Position numbers and translations under genes: made by a program. A stretch of 21,955 bases of DNA, taken from an uncultured Erysipelotrichaceae bacterium. GTDB taxonomy: Bacteria; Bacillota_I; Bacilli_A; RF39; UBA660. Positions within the stretch are counted from its first letter, which is position 1, and the number at the start of each line of letters is the position of its first letter. The notes beneath the pieces were generated by a model that saw only the letters and a program-made list of their open reading frames with translations, had not been told where the DNA came from and ran no database searches. Location of the stretch: contig CACZQV010000065.1 in assembly GCA_902783435.1 (NCBI GenBank), positions 1 to 21,955 of the forward strand, in the 5' to 3' direction. Positions 12,768-21,086 of this stretch are shown here, piece after piece.

Positions 12768-13258
12768 ATTATTGTATTAGTATCAACATCTTTTAAATAG
12801 AAAGTGTTATTTTCATATATTATATATGATTTAGAACTTCCACCTCTAGGTAGAGTAATACTACCAGGATTTAAACATAATCTATTATTATCTATTTCCA
12901 TCATAGGTACATGACTATGTCCTTGAACATATACATCATAATCTATATTTGGAAAAGAATTTCTATCATATAAATGACCATGAGTTAAATAAAATATTTT
13001 ATTATTAATAGAAGTCATTATATAAAGATTTTCCATAGAAAAATCTAATTTATCTACATTTCTATCACAATTACCTCTAACTGCAATTATCTTAGTATTA
13101 TAACTATTAAGTAAATCTATAAGTTCAGAGTTAAAATCACTATACCCTGATAATATATCTCCAAGTATAAGTAATAAATCAAAGTCTTTATTATCATTTA
13201 TTACTTTTAATAAATTATTATATCCTCCATGTATATCAGATACTATTAATACTTTCAT
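12749..13258 (-). CDS. YfcE/MJ0936-type metallophosphoesterase
   Basis: Calcineurin-like phosphodiesterase with a two-metal centre, 169 residues. Metal-ligand motifs in order are D8-x-H10 (SDIHG), GD at 33-34 (LGDIL), GNCD (62-65), THGH with H93 and H95, and GHSH with H114 and H116, then NPGSITLPRGG. Family members cleave small phosphodiesters in vitro; the natural substrate is not known. It starts two bases after the tex stop, with GAGAGGTAG inside the end of tex, so it is co-transcribed with tex. Confidence 0.9.
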   Translation of the reverse strand: MKVLIVSDIHGGYNNLLKVINDNKDFDLLLILGDILSGYSDFNSELIDLLNSYNTKIIAVRGNCDRNVDKLDFSMENLYIMTSINNKIFYLTHGHLYDRNSFPNIDYDVYVQGHSHVPMMEIDNNRLCLNPGSITLPRGGSSKSYIIYENNTFYLKDVDTNTIIKEVEF

Positions 13259-13260
13259 AT

Positions 13261-15417
13261 CTACCTCTCTATTAAACTTAAACTTACTTTATTCTTTTCT
13301 AAAGAAATATCATCTACCCAAACATCAACAATATCTCCTACACTATATAAGTCACTTGGATGTTTAACGAAGTCTCTTGATATCTTAGAAATATGTGCAA
13401 GCCCATCTTCATGTAATCCAATATCTATAAACAAACCAAAGTCTACTACATTACGAACTGTTCCTTGTAGTTTCATACCTACTGATAAATCTTTAATATC
13501 TAAGATATCACTTTTAAGTATTGGTTGTGGATAATTATCTCTAGGATCTAGATTAGGTTTCTTTAAACTGTTAATAACGTCTTCTAAAGTATAAATATCT
13601 GTACCTAATTTTTTAGAGTATTCTTCTATATTTATATTATCTAATTTCTTAATTAGTTCTTCGCTACCTACATCTTTTATACCAAAACCAATATCTTCTA
13701 ATAACTTATTCGCTATATCATAACTTTCTGGATGTATCGCAGTAGAATCAAGTATATTATCTCCACCAGTAATACGTAAAAATCCTATTGCTTGTTCATA
13801 AGCTTTATCTGATAAAACTTTCTTTTTCTTTAATTCTTCACGAGATAAAATCTTACCTACTTTTTCACGATAATCAATAATCTTCTTTATAACAGTCTTA
13901 GTAATACCAGATACATAGCTAAGTAATGAAGGTGAAGCCGTATTAATATTAACTCCTACACTATTAACACATTTTTCTACTACAAAGTCTAAGGAACTAG
14001 ATAATTTACTTTGACTTACATCATGTTGATATAATCCTACTCCAATTCCTTCTGGTGGTATCTTAACAAGTTCAGCTAAAGGATCTTGTAATCTTCTACC
14101 AATAGAAACTGCACTTCTTTTTTCAACAGCTAAGTCAGGGAATTCTTCAATAGCTTGTTTAGAAGCTGAATAAATTGATGCACCTGCTTCACTAACAATA
14201 ACATACTTACAAGAAAGATTATATTCATGAATCATTTCACTACATAACTTTTCTGATTCACGTGATGCAGTACCATTACCTATAGCTATTATATCTACAT
14301 TATATTTTTTAATAAGTTGAGCTACTATTTCTTTACTAATTTTAATATTCTTTTCTTCTTGTCCTTTTAAGAAAGGTTTAACTACAGTACTATCTAAATA
14401 TTTACCAGTCTTATCAATAACTGCTAACTTACATCCATTAACATAACCTGGATCAAATGCAAGTACTACTTGTTCTTTCATAGGTGGAGTAAGAAGTAAT
14501 GCTTCTAAGTTTTTACCAAAGTTATCTATTGCTGCTTCTTCTCCTTTTTCAGTTAATTCACTTCTAACTTCTCTCTCTACACTAGGAGCAATTAATCTCT
14601 TATAAGAATCTTCAATAGCAGATACTATATATTTACATACAAAACTCTTATCATTTTTAATTAATTTTCTCTTTAAGAAATCAATTATCTCATCTTTATT
14701 AACATCTATTGAAACACTAAGTACTTTTTCTTTTTCTCCTCTATTAATTGCAAGTATTCTATGAGGTTTAATATACTTAACTGCTTCACTATATTCATAA
14801 TACATTTCATATGTTTTATTCTCGTCATTTGCATCTTTTTTCTTCTTAGTAACAATAACCCCATTCTTATAAAAATAACTTCTAATCCATTTTCTATAAC
14901 TTGCGTTATCACTTACCCATTCAGCTATTATATAACAAGCACCACCAACTGCAGAATCTGTATCTTTAACTTTATCATTAATAAATTTATTACTTAAAGA
15001 TTCAATATCTCCTGTCATAGGAAAAGTCATCATCATCTTAGCTAAAGGTTCAAGTCCTAATGCAATAGCTTCAGTAGCTTTACTCTTTTTCTTTTCTTTA
15101 TAAGGTCTATAAATATCTTCTACTTCTACTAACTTACTACAATTCATTATATTATTTTTAATTTCATCAGTAAGCATACCTTTTTCATCAATTAATCTAA
15201 TAACATCTTCTTTTCTTTTTAAAAGATTTACTTGATATTCATACACTTCATTTATACTTCTAATAGTCTCTTCATCAAGTGCCCCTGTAGCTTCTTTTCT
15301 ATATCTCGCAATAAAAGGAATAGTATTATCTTCAGAAAGTAGAGTTAAAACTGTATTAACTTGTTTCTCTGTTATATTTAAATTATTTGCTATTTCTTTT
15401 ATTATTAATTCATTCAT
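13261..15417 (-). CDS. tex: Tex-family RNA-binding transcription accessory protein
   Basis: 718 residues from ATG 15417, six bases after GGAGGTG; a start at 15432 would lie ahead of that site. Domain order follows Tex: N-terminal helical part (IKEIANNLNI, then NTIPFIARYRKEATGALDEE), YqgF/RNase H-like core (VVLAFDPGYVNGCKLAVID, about residues 320-340), tandem helix-hairpin-helix region (VNSVGVNINTASPSLLSYVS), and a C-terminal S1 RNA-binding domain (LQGTVRNVVDFGLFIDIGLH, last 70 residues). Tex proteins associate with RNA polymerase and nucleic acids; in some bacteria they affect toxin expression or stress tolerance. Confidence 0.95.
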   Translation of the reverse strand: MNELIIKEIANNLNITEKQVNTVLTLLSEDNTIPFIARYRKEATGALDEETIRSINEVYEYQVNLLKRKEDVIRLIDEKGMLTDEIKNNIMNCSKLVEVEDIYRPYKEKKKSKATEAIALGLEPLAKMMMTFPMTGDIESLSNKFINDKVKDTDSAVGGACYIIAEWVSDNASYRKWIRSYFYKNGVIVTKKKKDANDENKTYEMYYEYSEAVKYIKPHRILAINRGEKEKVLSVSIDVNKDEIIDFLKRKLIKNDKSFVCKYIVSAIEDSYKRLIAPSVEREVRSELTEKGEEAAIDNFGKNLEALLLTPPMKEQVVLAFDPGYVNGCKLAVIDKTGKYLDSTVVKPFLKGQEEKNIKISKEIVAQLIKKYNVDIIAIGNGTASRESEKLCSEMIHEYNLSCKYVIVSEAGASIYSASKQAIEEFPDLAVEKRSAVSIGRRLQDPLAELVKIPPEGIGVGLYQHDVSQSKLSSSLDFVVEKCVNSVGVNINTASPSLLSYVSGITKTVIKKIIDYREKVGKILSREELKKKKVLSDKAYEQAIGFLRITGGDNILDSTAIHPESYDIANKLLEDIGFGIKDVGSEELIKKLDNINIEEYSKKLGTDIYTLEDVINSLKKPNLDPRDNYPQPILKSDILDIKDLSVGMKLQGTVRNVVDFGLFIDIGLHEDGLAHISKISRDFVKHPSDLYSVGDIVDVWVDDISLEKNKVSLSLIER

Positions 15418-15435
15418 CTTAAACACCTCCATTAT

Positions 15436-15444
15436 ATAATACCA
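15436..15444 (-). promoter_or_regulatory. Possible extended -10 promoter of tex
   Basis: On minus, TGG-TATTAT at 15444-15436, with an overlapping TATAAT (15436-15431) that would start transcription inside the ribosome binding site. No strong -35 is seen at 17 nt. Confidence 0.35.
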
Positions 15445-15465
15445 AAATATATTTTATTACAAAAG

Positions 15466-15497
15466 AAAAAAACAATAATTTGACATTATTGTTTTTT
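15466..15497 (-). terminator. Terminator after the 3D-domain protein gene
   Basis: On minus, AAAAAACAATAAT, loop GTCAA, ATTATTGTTTTTTT. It begins at the gene's stop codon (15498-15496) and separates it from the tex operon. Confidence 0.85.
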
Positions 15498-16098
15498 AAT
15501 AACCATATCTTAATACTTCAAATGTAACATTTCTAGATAATCCAAATCCACTAGCTTCTGCTTCAGTATGGAATAATAAATCTGCCATATATCTTCTACC
15601 TATACCAATATCTCCACCACGATCAAGTACTATTGCATTAAAAGTACCTATATTACTATTAACTACTCTAATTATAGTACCATATGGATATTTAGGATCA
15701 GCAGCTATTATTCTACATTCTCCATAAGTAGGATCATAATATCTAACATTATTACTTGCTGCATCATAAGAAGCACCTACTCTACCACTACAACCAACAC
15801 AATCTAATCCATAAGCAGACATTGTACCAACTTGTGTTTCAAGTACATCTGTAATAACACTAGCTTCTACTGTATTATCTGATACTTCTTCTTCAAAATC
15901 AGAAACAACTTCTTCTATACTATTAGTTTCTTCTTGAACTTCTTCTTTTTCTTCAACTACTATACTATTAAAAGCACTAGTTGTTAAACTTCTATAAGTA
16001 GCATTTACTGAAGTATTATTAGTAGTAGGTCTATATGTAATTGCTAATATAATTAATATAACTAATATTGAGTTTATAAAAATACTAATCTTTTTCAT
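15496..16098 (-). CDS. Membrane-anchored 3D-domain protein, putative lytic murein enzyme
   Basis: 200 residues. Residues 5-22 are hydrophobic (signal peptide or anchor), about 48-85 form an acidic Glu-rich linker, and 90-200 is a 3D domain, named for three conserved aspartates and shared with MltA and with YocH/YuiC. Visible are GTMSAYGLDCVGCSGRVGAS (91-110), AADPKYPYGTIIRVVN (132-147) and IVLDRGGDIGIGRRYMADLL (156-175) with D159, D163 and D173. Such domains cut glycan strands, often during spore cortex handling or resuscitation. Cys100, Cys103 and Cys128 may form a disulfide outside the membrane. It has its own promoter and terminator. Confidence 0.88.
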   Translation of the reverse strand: MKKISIFINSILVILIILAITYRPTTNNTSVNATYRSLTTSAFNSIVVEEKEEVQEETNSIEEVVSDFEEEVSDNTVEASVITDVLETQVGTMSAYGLDCVGCSGRVGASYDAASNNVRYYDPTYGECRIIAADPKYPYGTIIRVVNSNIGTFNAIVLDRGGDIGIGRRYMADLLFHTEAEASGFGLSRNVTFEVLRYGY

Positions 16099-16119
16099 AA
16101 AAAAACTCCTTGTATAAGT

Positions 16120-16148
16120 ATTTTACCACTTATTCAAAGAGTTTACAA
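16120..16148 (-). promoter_or_regulatory. Promoter of the 3D-domain protein gene
   Basis: On minus, -35 TTGTAA (16148-16143), 17-nt spacer, -10 TAAAAT (16125-16120). The -35 begins right after the stop codon of the upstream gene; AAGGAG at 16111-16106 precedes the ATG. Confidence 0.65.
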
Positions 16149-17003
16149 CTATCTTACTCTTTTACAAGTATAATTTGAAGCTTTCATATTACTTTCAATC
16201 TTATCTATATCTTGTCCATATTGATATGTTGGATTAGTACCTCCTGCTTCAGTAAATGCAGAACCTAATTTTTCAACATCTATAACACTTAAATCAAATG
16301 TTTGAATTTCTTCTAATTTACCATCTGAATAATTACATTGTATTGTTACACCTTGCATACCTTTAACATTTTCTTTTAATTGCTTACAAGTATTTGCTAA
16401 TTCATCTAATGTTTCTTCATCTAAAGTAACATCACCTCTAGTAGTATAAACAAATTCTGTTTTTTCTAACTTACTATCAGTAAATCTAAACATCGCATCA
16501 TAATTCTTATCTAAATTAGCTGTATTAGTACTTAAACTACATTCAAGTCTACCAGTAGTAATAATTTCTTCTTTTTCTCCACCAACACCACTTCTATATT
16601 TATTAATTAAAGAAGTAATATCTGGTAAAAATATAATAAATCCAAGTAAAGCTATAAAAAATAATACTAATACTACAATCTTAAATTTACTAGGTGGAGT
16701 ATAATTAATTTCCACTTTCTTTAAATTTTCATTAACAATTGCATTAGAATCCGGAGTGTTAACATTTGGTATATTCATTTGAGGCGTAGTATTTTCTACT
16801 ACTTGTGTAGTAACAACTGGTTCTGGATTAACTGGAACACTATTTTGTACTACAGGTTCAGGATTAACTGGTGTAGTAATAACTGGTTCAGAATTAACTG
16901 GAACTTGATTTTGTACTACATTATTATCCGTACTAATCGCAAATCTATTATTAGGTGTTACTACTGTAGGTTGTTCATTATTATTAATATTATTATTATC
17001 CAC
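16149..17003 (-). CDS. Single-pass membrane protein with N-terminal NPEPVV repeats, function unknown
   Basis: 284 residues from GTG 17003, eight bases after GGGAG. Residues 1-105 are low-complexity, rich in Asn, Pro, Val and Thr, with N(S/P)EPV(I/V) three times (37-41, 47-52, 59-64). A hydrophobic span at about 108-127 follows a Lys-containing segment. Residues 130-284 look extracytoplasmic and hold four cysteines (LECS, NTCK, IQCN, YTCK), perhaps two disulfides. I do not recognise the family. If the tail is outside, the proline-rich N-terminus is cytoplasmic and could be a docking segment, perhaps phosphorylated on its many Thr residues by the nearby PASTA kinase; that is speculation from location. 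It lies just downstream of rpe but has an extended -10 of its own. Confidence 0.8.
   Translation of the reverse strand: MDNNNINNNEQPTVVTPNNRFAISTDNNVVQNQVPVNSEPVITTPVNPEPVVQNSVPVNPEPVVTTQVVENTTPQMNIPNVNTPDSNAIVNENLKKVEINYTPPSKFKIVVLVLFFIALLGFIIFLPDITSLINKYRSGVGGEKEEIITTGRLECSLSTNTANLDKNYDAMFRFTDSKLEKTEFVYTTRGDVTLDEETLDELANTCKQLKENVKGMQGVTIQCNYSDGKLEEIQTFDLSVIDVEKLGSAFTEAGGTNPTYQYGQDIDKIESNMKASNYTCKRVR
16804..16920 (-). repeat. Tandem repeat inside the membrane-protein gene
   Basis: Two 51-base copies (16804-16854 and 16870-16920) with a 66-base period, differing at about seven positions, plus a partial copy between them. They encode the VPVNPEPVVTT-type units. The near identity at DNA level suggests recent duplication and likely copy-number variation between strains. 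Confidence 0.75.
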
Positions 17004-17032
17004 TATATCAACTCCCTATTTTATCTATAGAC

Positions 17033-17041
17033 ATTATAACA
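17033..17041 (-). promoter_or_regulatory. Extended -10 promoter of the NPEPVV membrane protein gene
   Basis: On minus, TGT-TATAAT (17041-17033), directly after the rpe stop; the best -35 candidate (TAGTTT in the end of rpe) is weak. Confidence 0.45.
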
Positions 17042-17048
17042 CAACTAT

Positions 17049-17678
17049 TTATCTTAAACTAGATATTTTTTCTTGAAAATTATTACTACTAGTAATATAA
17101 CTACCTGATGTTATAATATCTGCTTCACTACATAAATTCCTAGTATCAGAATTTATTCCACCATCTACATTTATAAGTATATTTAAATTATAAGAATCTA
17201 TTAAACTTCTTATTTCTTTTATTTTATTTTCTGTTTCCTTAATAAAATCTTGTCCACCTTCACCTGGATAAACACTCATCACAAGTATTTCATCTAAATA
17301 AGGAAGATAAGGTACTAATTCACTTACTTTAGTATCAGGATTAATAGCTAATCCACATTTAATTGAATAACTCTTAATAAGTTCTAAATCCTTTACTATA
17401 TCTTCATCCACTTCTAAATGAAACGTAATAAACTCTGTATTAAGTTCCGCATATAGAGGTATATACTTAGATGGATCTTCTACCATTAAATGAACATCCA
17501 ATCTTTTAGAAGTATATTTATATATATGTTTCATTTCACTAAATGGCATAGTTTTATTCTTAACAAACTTTCCATCCATAATATCTACATGTATAAAATC
17601 TACATCAGTATCATTTAGTAAAGTTAAATCTCTAGGTATATCTTTACTACTTAAAAAAGATGCACTAATTTTTTTCAT
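17049..17678 (-). CDS. rpe: Ribulose-phosphate 3-epimerase
   Basis: Interconverts ribulose 5-phosphate and xylulose 5-phosphate in the pentose phosphate pathway. A 209-residue TIM barrel with the metal ligands and catalytic residues in FIHVDIMDGKFV (H30, D32), DVHLMVEDP (H63), AINPDT, VMSVYPGEGGQ and VDGGI (D172). Start ATG 17678 is nine bases from GGAG; ATG 17684 would be too close, and the listed TTG further upstream is unnecessary. It overlaps the end of rsgA by 14 nt. rsgA-rpe order is usual in Firmicutes. Confidence 0.95.
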   Translation of the reverse strand: MKKISASFLSSKDIPRDLTLLNDTDVDFIHVDIMDGKFVKNKTMPFSEMKHIYKYTSKRLDVHLMVEDPSKYIPLYAELNTEFITFHLEVDEDIVKDLELIKSYSIKCGLAINPDTKVSELVPYLPYLDEILVMSVYPGEGGQDFIKETENKIKEIRSLIDSYNLNILINVDGGINSDTRNLCSEADIITSGSYITSSNNFQEKISSLR

Positions 17679-18507
17679 TAACATCAACTCCAATAAAATT
17701 TAAATAATTGAGATATCTACTCTCTAATATATTATTAGCAGAAATTTCATTTTTTATCATACATTCTTTCTCATTAGTATGAGAACAATCTTTAAAAGGA
17801 CATGGATACATTTTAAATTCTATAAAAGCATCTCTTATTGCTTCTTTAGAATAATCTTTTAATTCTAATGAAGAAAATCCTGGAGTATCCATCACTTTAC
17901 CATGATTAAATTCAAATAACTCAACTACTCTAGTAGTATGACGTCCTCTTCCTAACGCAATAGACACTTCTCCTACATCTAAATTCCAATTAGGATTCAA
18001 TTTATTAAGTAAGGTACTTTTACCAGCACCAGTTTGTCCAGTAAATACACTAGTCTTATCTTTTAATAAAGATTTAATCTTATCTAATTCATAATTATAA
18101 ATAACTTTATAACCAATCTTTTCATAATAAGATAATACCCCTTTTATCTCTTTTAATTGCGATTCATCTAATAAATCACTCTTAGTAATACAAATAATTG
18201 GTTCTACATGATTTAATTCCATAAGTACTATAAATTTATCCAATAAGTTTAATGAAAAGTCAGGTAACTTTAAACTAGTAATAAGAAAAGCTTGGTCTAT
18301 ATTACTAACCTTAGGTCTAGAAAAAATATTTTTACGAGGAAGAATCTCTTCTACTAACATTTTCTCTTTACTGAAAAGAACATAATCCCCCACTACTGGA
18401 GTAATATGTTCTTTTCTAAATATACCACGACATTTACAAGGATAAACTTCATCTTCACAACTTATAAAATGTAAATCACTACTTATTTTTATAATTTGTC
18501 CTTTCAT
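17665..18507 (-). CDS. rsgA: Ribosome small-subunit GTPase RsgA
   Basis: Circularly permuted GTPase that matures and releases the 30S subunit. In 280 residues: N-terminal OB fold (1-70), G4 motif TKSD (108-111), P-loop GQTGAGKS (157-164), switch I RGRHTTR (187-193), G3 DTPG (207-210), then a zinc site C236, C241, H243, C249 (CPFKDCSHTNEKEC). The start follows AAAGGAG by four bases. It sits 9 nt after prkC, the classic arrangement, and RsgA is a known phosphorylation target of the PASTA kinase in related bacteria. Confidence 0.96.
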   Translation of the reverse strand: MKGQIIKISSDLHFISCEDEVYPCKCRGIFRKEHITPVVGDYVLFSKEKMLVEEILPRKNIFSRPKVSNIDQAFLITSLKLPDFSLNLLDKFIVLMELNHVEPIICITKSDLLDESQLKEIKGVLSYYEKIGYKVIYNYELDKIKSLLKDKTSVFTGQTGAGKSTLLNKLNPNWNLDVGEVSIALGRGRHTTRVVELFEFNHGKVMDTPGFSSLELKDYSKEAIRDAFIEFKMYPCPFKDCSHTNEKECMIKNEISANNILESRYLNYLNFIGVDVNEKN

Positions 18508-18516
18508 AAATCTCCT

Positions 18517-20343
18517 TTATTCAGTCTTTTCTTCTTCTTTTTTATCGTCATCTTTTTTATCAGGTTCAGGTGTAGGTTGTGGTTTAGCTTTAGGCTTAAC
18601 CGCAACTGTTACTCTTAATGTAGTTCCTTTAACAATAGTAGTACCTGCAGTTCTAGATTGAGAAATAATAGTACCTTCAGAATATGCAGTTGTTTCTTGT
18701 TCTACTTTTTCAAGTACTAAACCATACTTATTACAGAATGTTTCCACATCACTTAAACTCCATCCTTCACCAGCCATATCTGGGAATTCATCTACTAAAT
18801 TAGGAATATATAAAGTAAGTGAATCACCTTTCTTAACTTTACTTCCTGCTTCTAAAGATTGTCCAATAATTTCATCATCATCATAATCTCTATTCTTATC
18901 TTCTACATCTTTTTTTTCTATAGTAACAGTAATTTCATATTTAGTTTCTAATAATGTTTTAACTGAATTAGCATTTTGTCCTTTATAATCTTCTAATTCA
19001 AATGTATCTTCACCAGAAGATTTATAAATAGTAACCTTAGTACCTTTTTTAACACTACGTCCCTTAGCAGGATCAGTCTTAACTATTCTATTTTTATCAA
19101 TCTTATCACTAGGAATAGATTTAATTTTAGTATTAACTTCAAATCCTTTTGCTTGTAGTTTTTTCTCACAAGCACTTACTTTTAAATTAGTACAATCAGG
19201 TATTTCTGCAGTTTTACCATTAGCAAATCTAGGTACTACAAAGAATACTATAATTAATGTAACTACTATAAGAGCAAATATTATTCCTAATACAATTATA
19301 AGTATTTTACTCTTCTTATCATCATCATCTTCATCTAATTTAGTAGATATATCAGTATCAGTTTCTAAATCTAATTTAGCACTTGTAGTATCTTCACCTA
19401 TTGCTTCTAATTTTAAATCTTCTGCTTTTTCTTCTAATTCTTGTTCTTTTTTCTTTGTTCTCTTATTTTCATTTTCATTTTCTGGATACTTATATTCATA
19501 AGGAGCTTCATCCATTCTTTCATCATCTAATGCTGTTAATAAATCTTCGTGCATACTACGTGCACTATCATATCTATTTTTAGGATTCTTAGCAGTAGCT
19601 CTTTTTATAATATTTTCAATACTTTGAGGTATTGATGGATTATCTTCTCTAACACTAGGAACAGGTTCTCTCATATGCTTAAGAGCTATTTCTACTGCAT
19701 TATCACCTTTAAATGGAAGTGTTCCTGTAAGTAATTCATAAAAGATAATACCCATAGAATAAATATCACTCTTTATAGTACAACCTTTACCACTAGCTTG
19801 TTCTGGAGGTAGATAATGTACACTACCCATAACACTATTAGTTTGAGTTAATTGTGTAGAATTAAGTGCCATAGCGATACCAAAATCAGTAATTTTGATT
19901 TGTCCATCATCTTTAATCATAATATTTTGAGGTTTTAAATCTCTATGTATTATATAAGAGTCATGGGCATGTGCCATACCATCGGTTAATTGACTCATTA
20001 TATCAATTGCTTCACTTAGCGTCAAAGTACCTCTCTTCTTTAAAAGCTGCTTTAAAGTTTTTCCATCTACATATTCCATTACTATGTAATATGTACCATC
20101 ATCTTCTCCAACATCATACATTTCAACGATATTTGGATGTGCTAAGCTTGAAGCAGACAATGCTTCTCTTTGAAATCTACGTACAAACTTTTCATCATTA
20201 GCTAAATCACCACGTAATACTTTAATTGCCACGTTACGATCTAGTATAGTATCATATCCTAAATAAACATTAGCCATACCACCTTCGCCAATAGACTTAA
20301 TAACTTCGTAACGATCATTAATTTTTTGACCCTTTGTTATCAC
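18517..20343 (-). CDS. prkC: PASTA-domain Ser/Thr protein kinase (PrkC/PknB/Stk type)
   Basis: Membrane kinase sensing peptidoglycan fragments through extracellular PASTA domains; in Bacillus PrkC triggers spore germination. In 608 residues: G-loop IGEGGMANVY (18-27), Lys41 in VAIKVL, HRDLKPQN (133-140, Asp135 catalytic), DFG (153-155), SVHYLPPEQ activation segment. A charged linker (280-345) precedes one span (about 346-370). Three PASTA repeats follow (roughly 379-447, 448-517, 518-590), each with the AGS/KGT-type ending, then a Lys/Glu/Asp-rich tail. Start GTG 20343 overlaps the prpC stop (GTGA), with AAGGTGA upstream. The likely substrates are cell-wall and ribosomal proteins. Confidence 0.96.
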   Translation of the reverse strand: MITKGQKINDRYEVIKSIGEGGMANVYLGYDTILDRNVAIKVLRGDLANDEKFVRRFQREALSASSLAHPNIVEMYDVGEDDGTYYIVMEYVDGKTLKQLLKKRGTLTLSEAIDIMSQLTDGMAHAHDSYIIHRDLKPQNIMIKDDGQIKITDFGIAMALNSTQLTQTNSVMGSVHYLPPEQASGKGCTIKSDIYSMGIIFYELLTGTLPFKGDNAVEIALKHMREPVPSVREDNPSIPQSIENIIKRATAKNPKNRYDSARSMHEDLLTALDDERMDEAPYEYKYPENENENKRTKKKEQELEEKAEDLKLEAIGEDTTSAKLDLETDTDISTKLDEDDDDKKSKILIIVLGIIFALIVVTLIIVFFVVPRFANGKTAEIPDCTNLKVSACEKKLQAKGFEVNTKIKSIPSDKIDKNRIVKTDPAKGRSVKKGTKVTIYKSSGEDTFELEDYKGQNANSVKTLLETKYEITVTIEKKDVEDKNRDYDDDEIIGQSLEAGSKVKKGDSLTLYIPNLVDEFPDMAGEGWSLSDVETFCNKYGLVLEKVEQETTAYSEGTIISQSRTAGTTIVKGTTLRVTVAVKPKAKPQPTPEPDKKDDDKKEEEKTE

Positions 20344-21086
20344 TTATCTTCACCTTCTTCACTGCGAACTAAATAAGCAACCGAAATATTGTCTGTTCCA
20401 CCCCTATTATTTGCTTTTTGTATAAGCTTAAGTACTTTATCTTCTACAGTTCCTTCTGATAAAAGTACTTTTTCTATTCCTTCTCTATCAAGCATTCCAG
20501 TTAAACCATCACTTGATAAAAGTATTTCTGTAATATCCATATCACAATCAAATATATCTACATCCACATTTTGTGCTGCTCCAAGTGCTTTCATAAGCAC
20601 ATTTTTCTTAGGATGAACACTTGCTTCTTCACGAGTAAGTTCCCCAGCACTAACAAGTAAATTAACTAATGTATGATCATAAGTAACTTTATGAAGTTTA
20701 TCATCCTTCATAACAAATCCACTTGAATCTCCTACATTACCAAATAATAAATAATCTTTTGTAAGTATAGACATAACTAAAGTAGTACCCATACCTTTAC
20801 TTTCAGGATGAGTTTTTTCATGTTGGAAGATTAAAGTATTAACTTCATCAACAGCATCTCTAATCCAGTTAACTGCATCTACTTTACTCATATCTCTAAA
20901 TGTTTCTTTAAAATGCTTTCCTAAATATCCAATCGCAATAGATGAAGCAACCTCACCAGCAGAGTGACCTCCCATTCCATCAGCTATTGCCATTAAATAG
21001 CTACCTTCTTCATTTTTTACAATTATAACACTATCTTCATTATGGCTTCTAACCATACCAGCATCAGTTAAATAAAAAGATTTCAT
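20340..21086 (-). CDS. prpC: PP2C-family Ser/Thr protein phosphatase (PrpC/Stp)
   Basis: Reverses phosphorylation by the PASTA kinase encoded next to it. The 248-residue PPM-type phosphatase shows TDAGMVRSHNEDS at the N-terminus, ADGMGGHSAGEVAS with metal-binding Asp36, GNVGDSSGFVM, SSDGLTGMLD and GGTDNISVAYL. Start ATG 21086 follows GGAGG and overlaps the rlmN stop (ATGA); its own stop overlaps the prkC start by four bases, so all three are translationally coupled. Confidence 0.96.
   Translation of the reverse strand: MKSFYLTDAGMVRSHNEDSVIIVKNEEGSYLMAIADGMGGHSAGEVASSIAIGYLGKHFKETFRDMSKVDAVNWIRDAVDEVNTLIFQHEKTHPESKGMGTTLVMSILTKDYLLFGNVGDSSGFVMKDDKLHKVTYDHTLVNLLVSAGELTREEASVHPKKNVLMKALGAAQNVDVDIFDCDMDITEILLSSDGLTGMLDREGIEKVLLSEGTVEDKVLKLIQKANNRGGTDNISVAYLVRSEEGEDK

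Noticed and set aside
14761..14997. Plus-strand ORFs inside tex, prkC, prpC, the NPEPVV gene and others
   Set aside because: These are shadows of strongly supported minus-strand genes, with AT-driven Ile/Phe/Tyr or Leu/His-rich translations and no ribosome binding sites.
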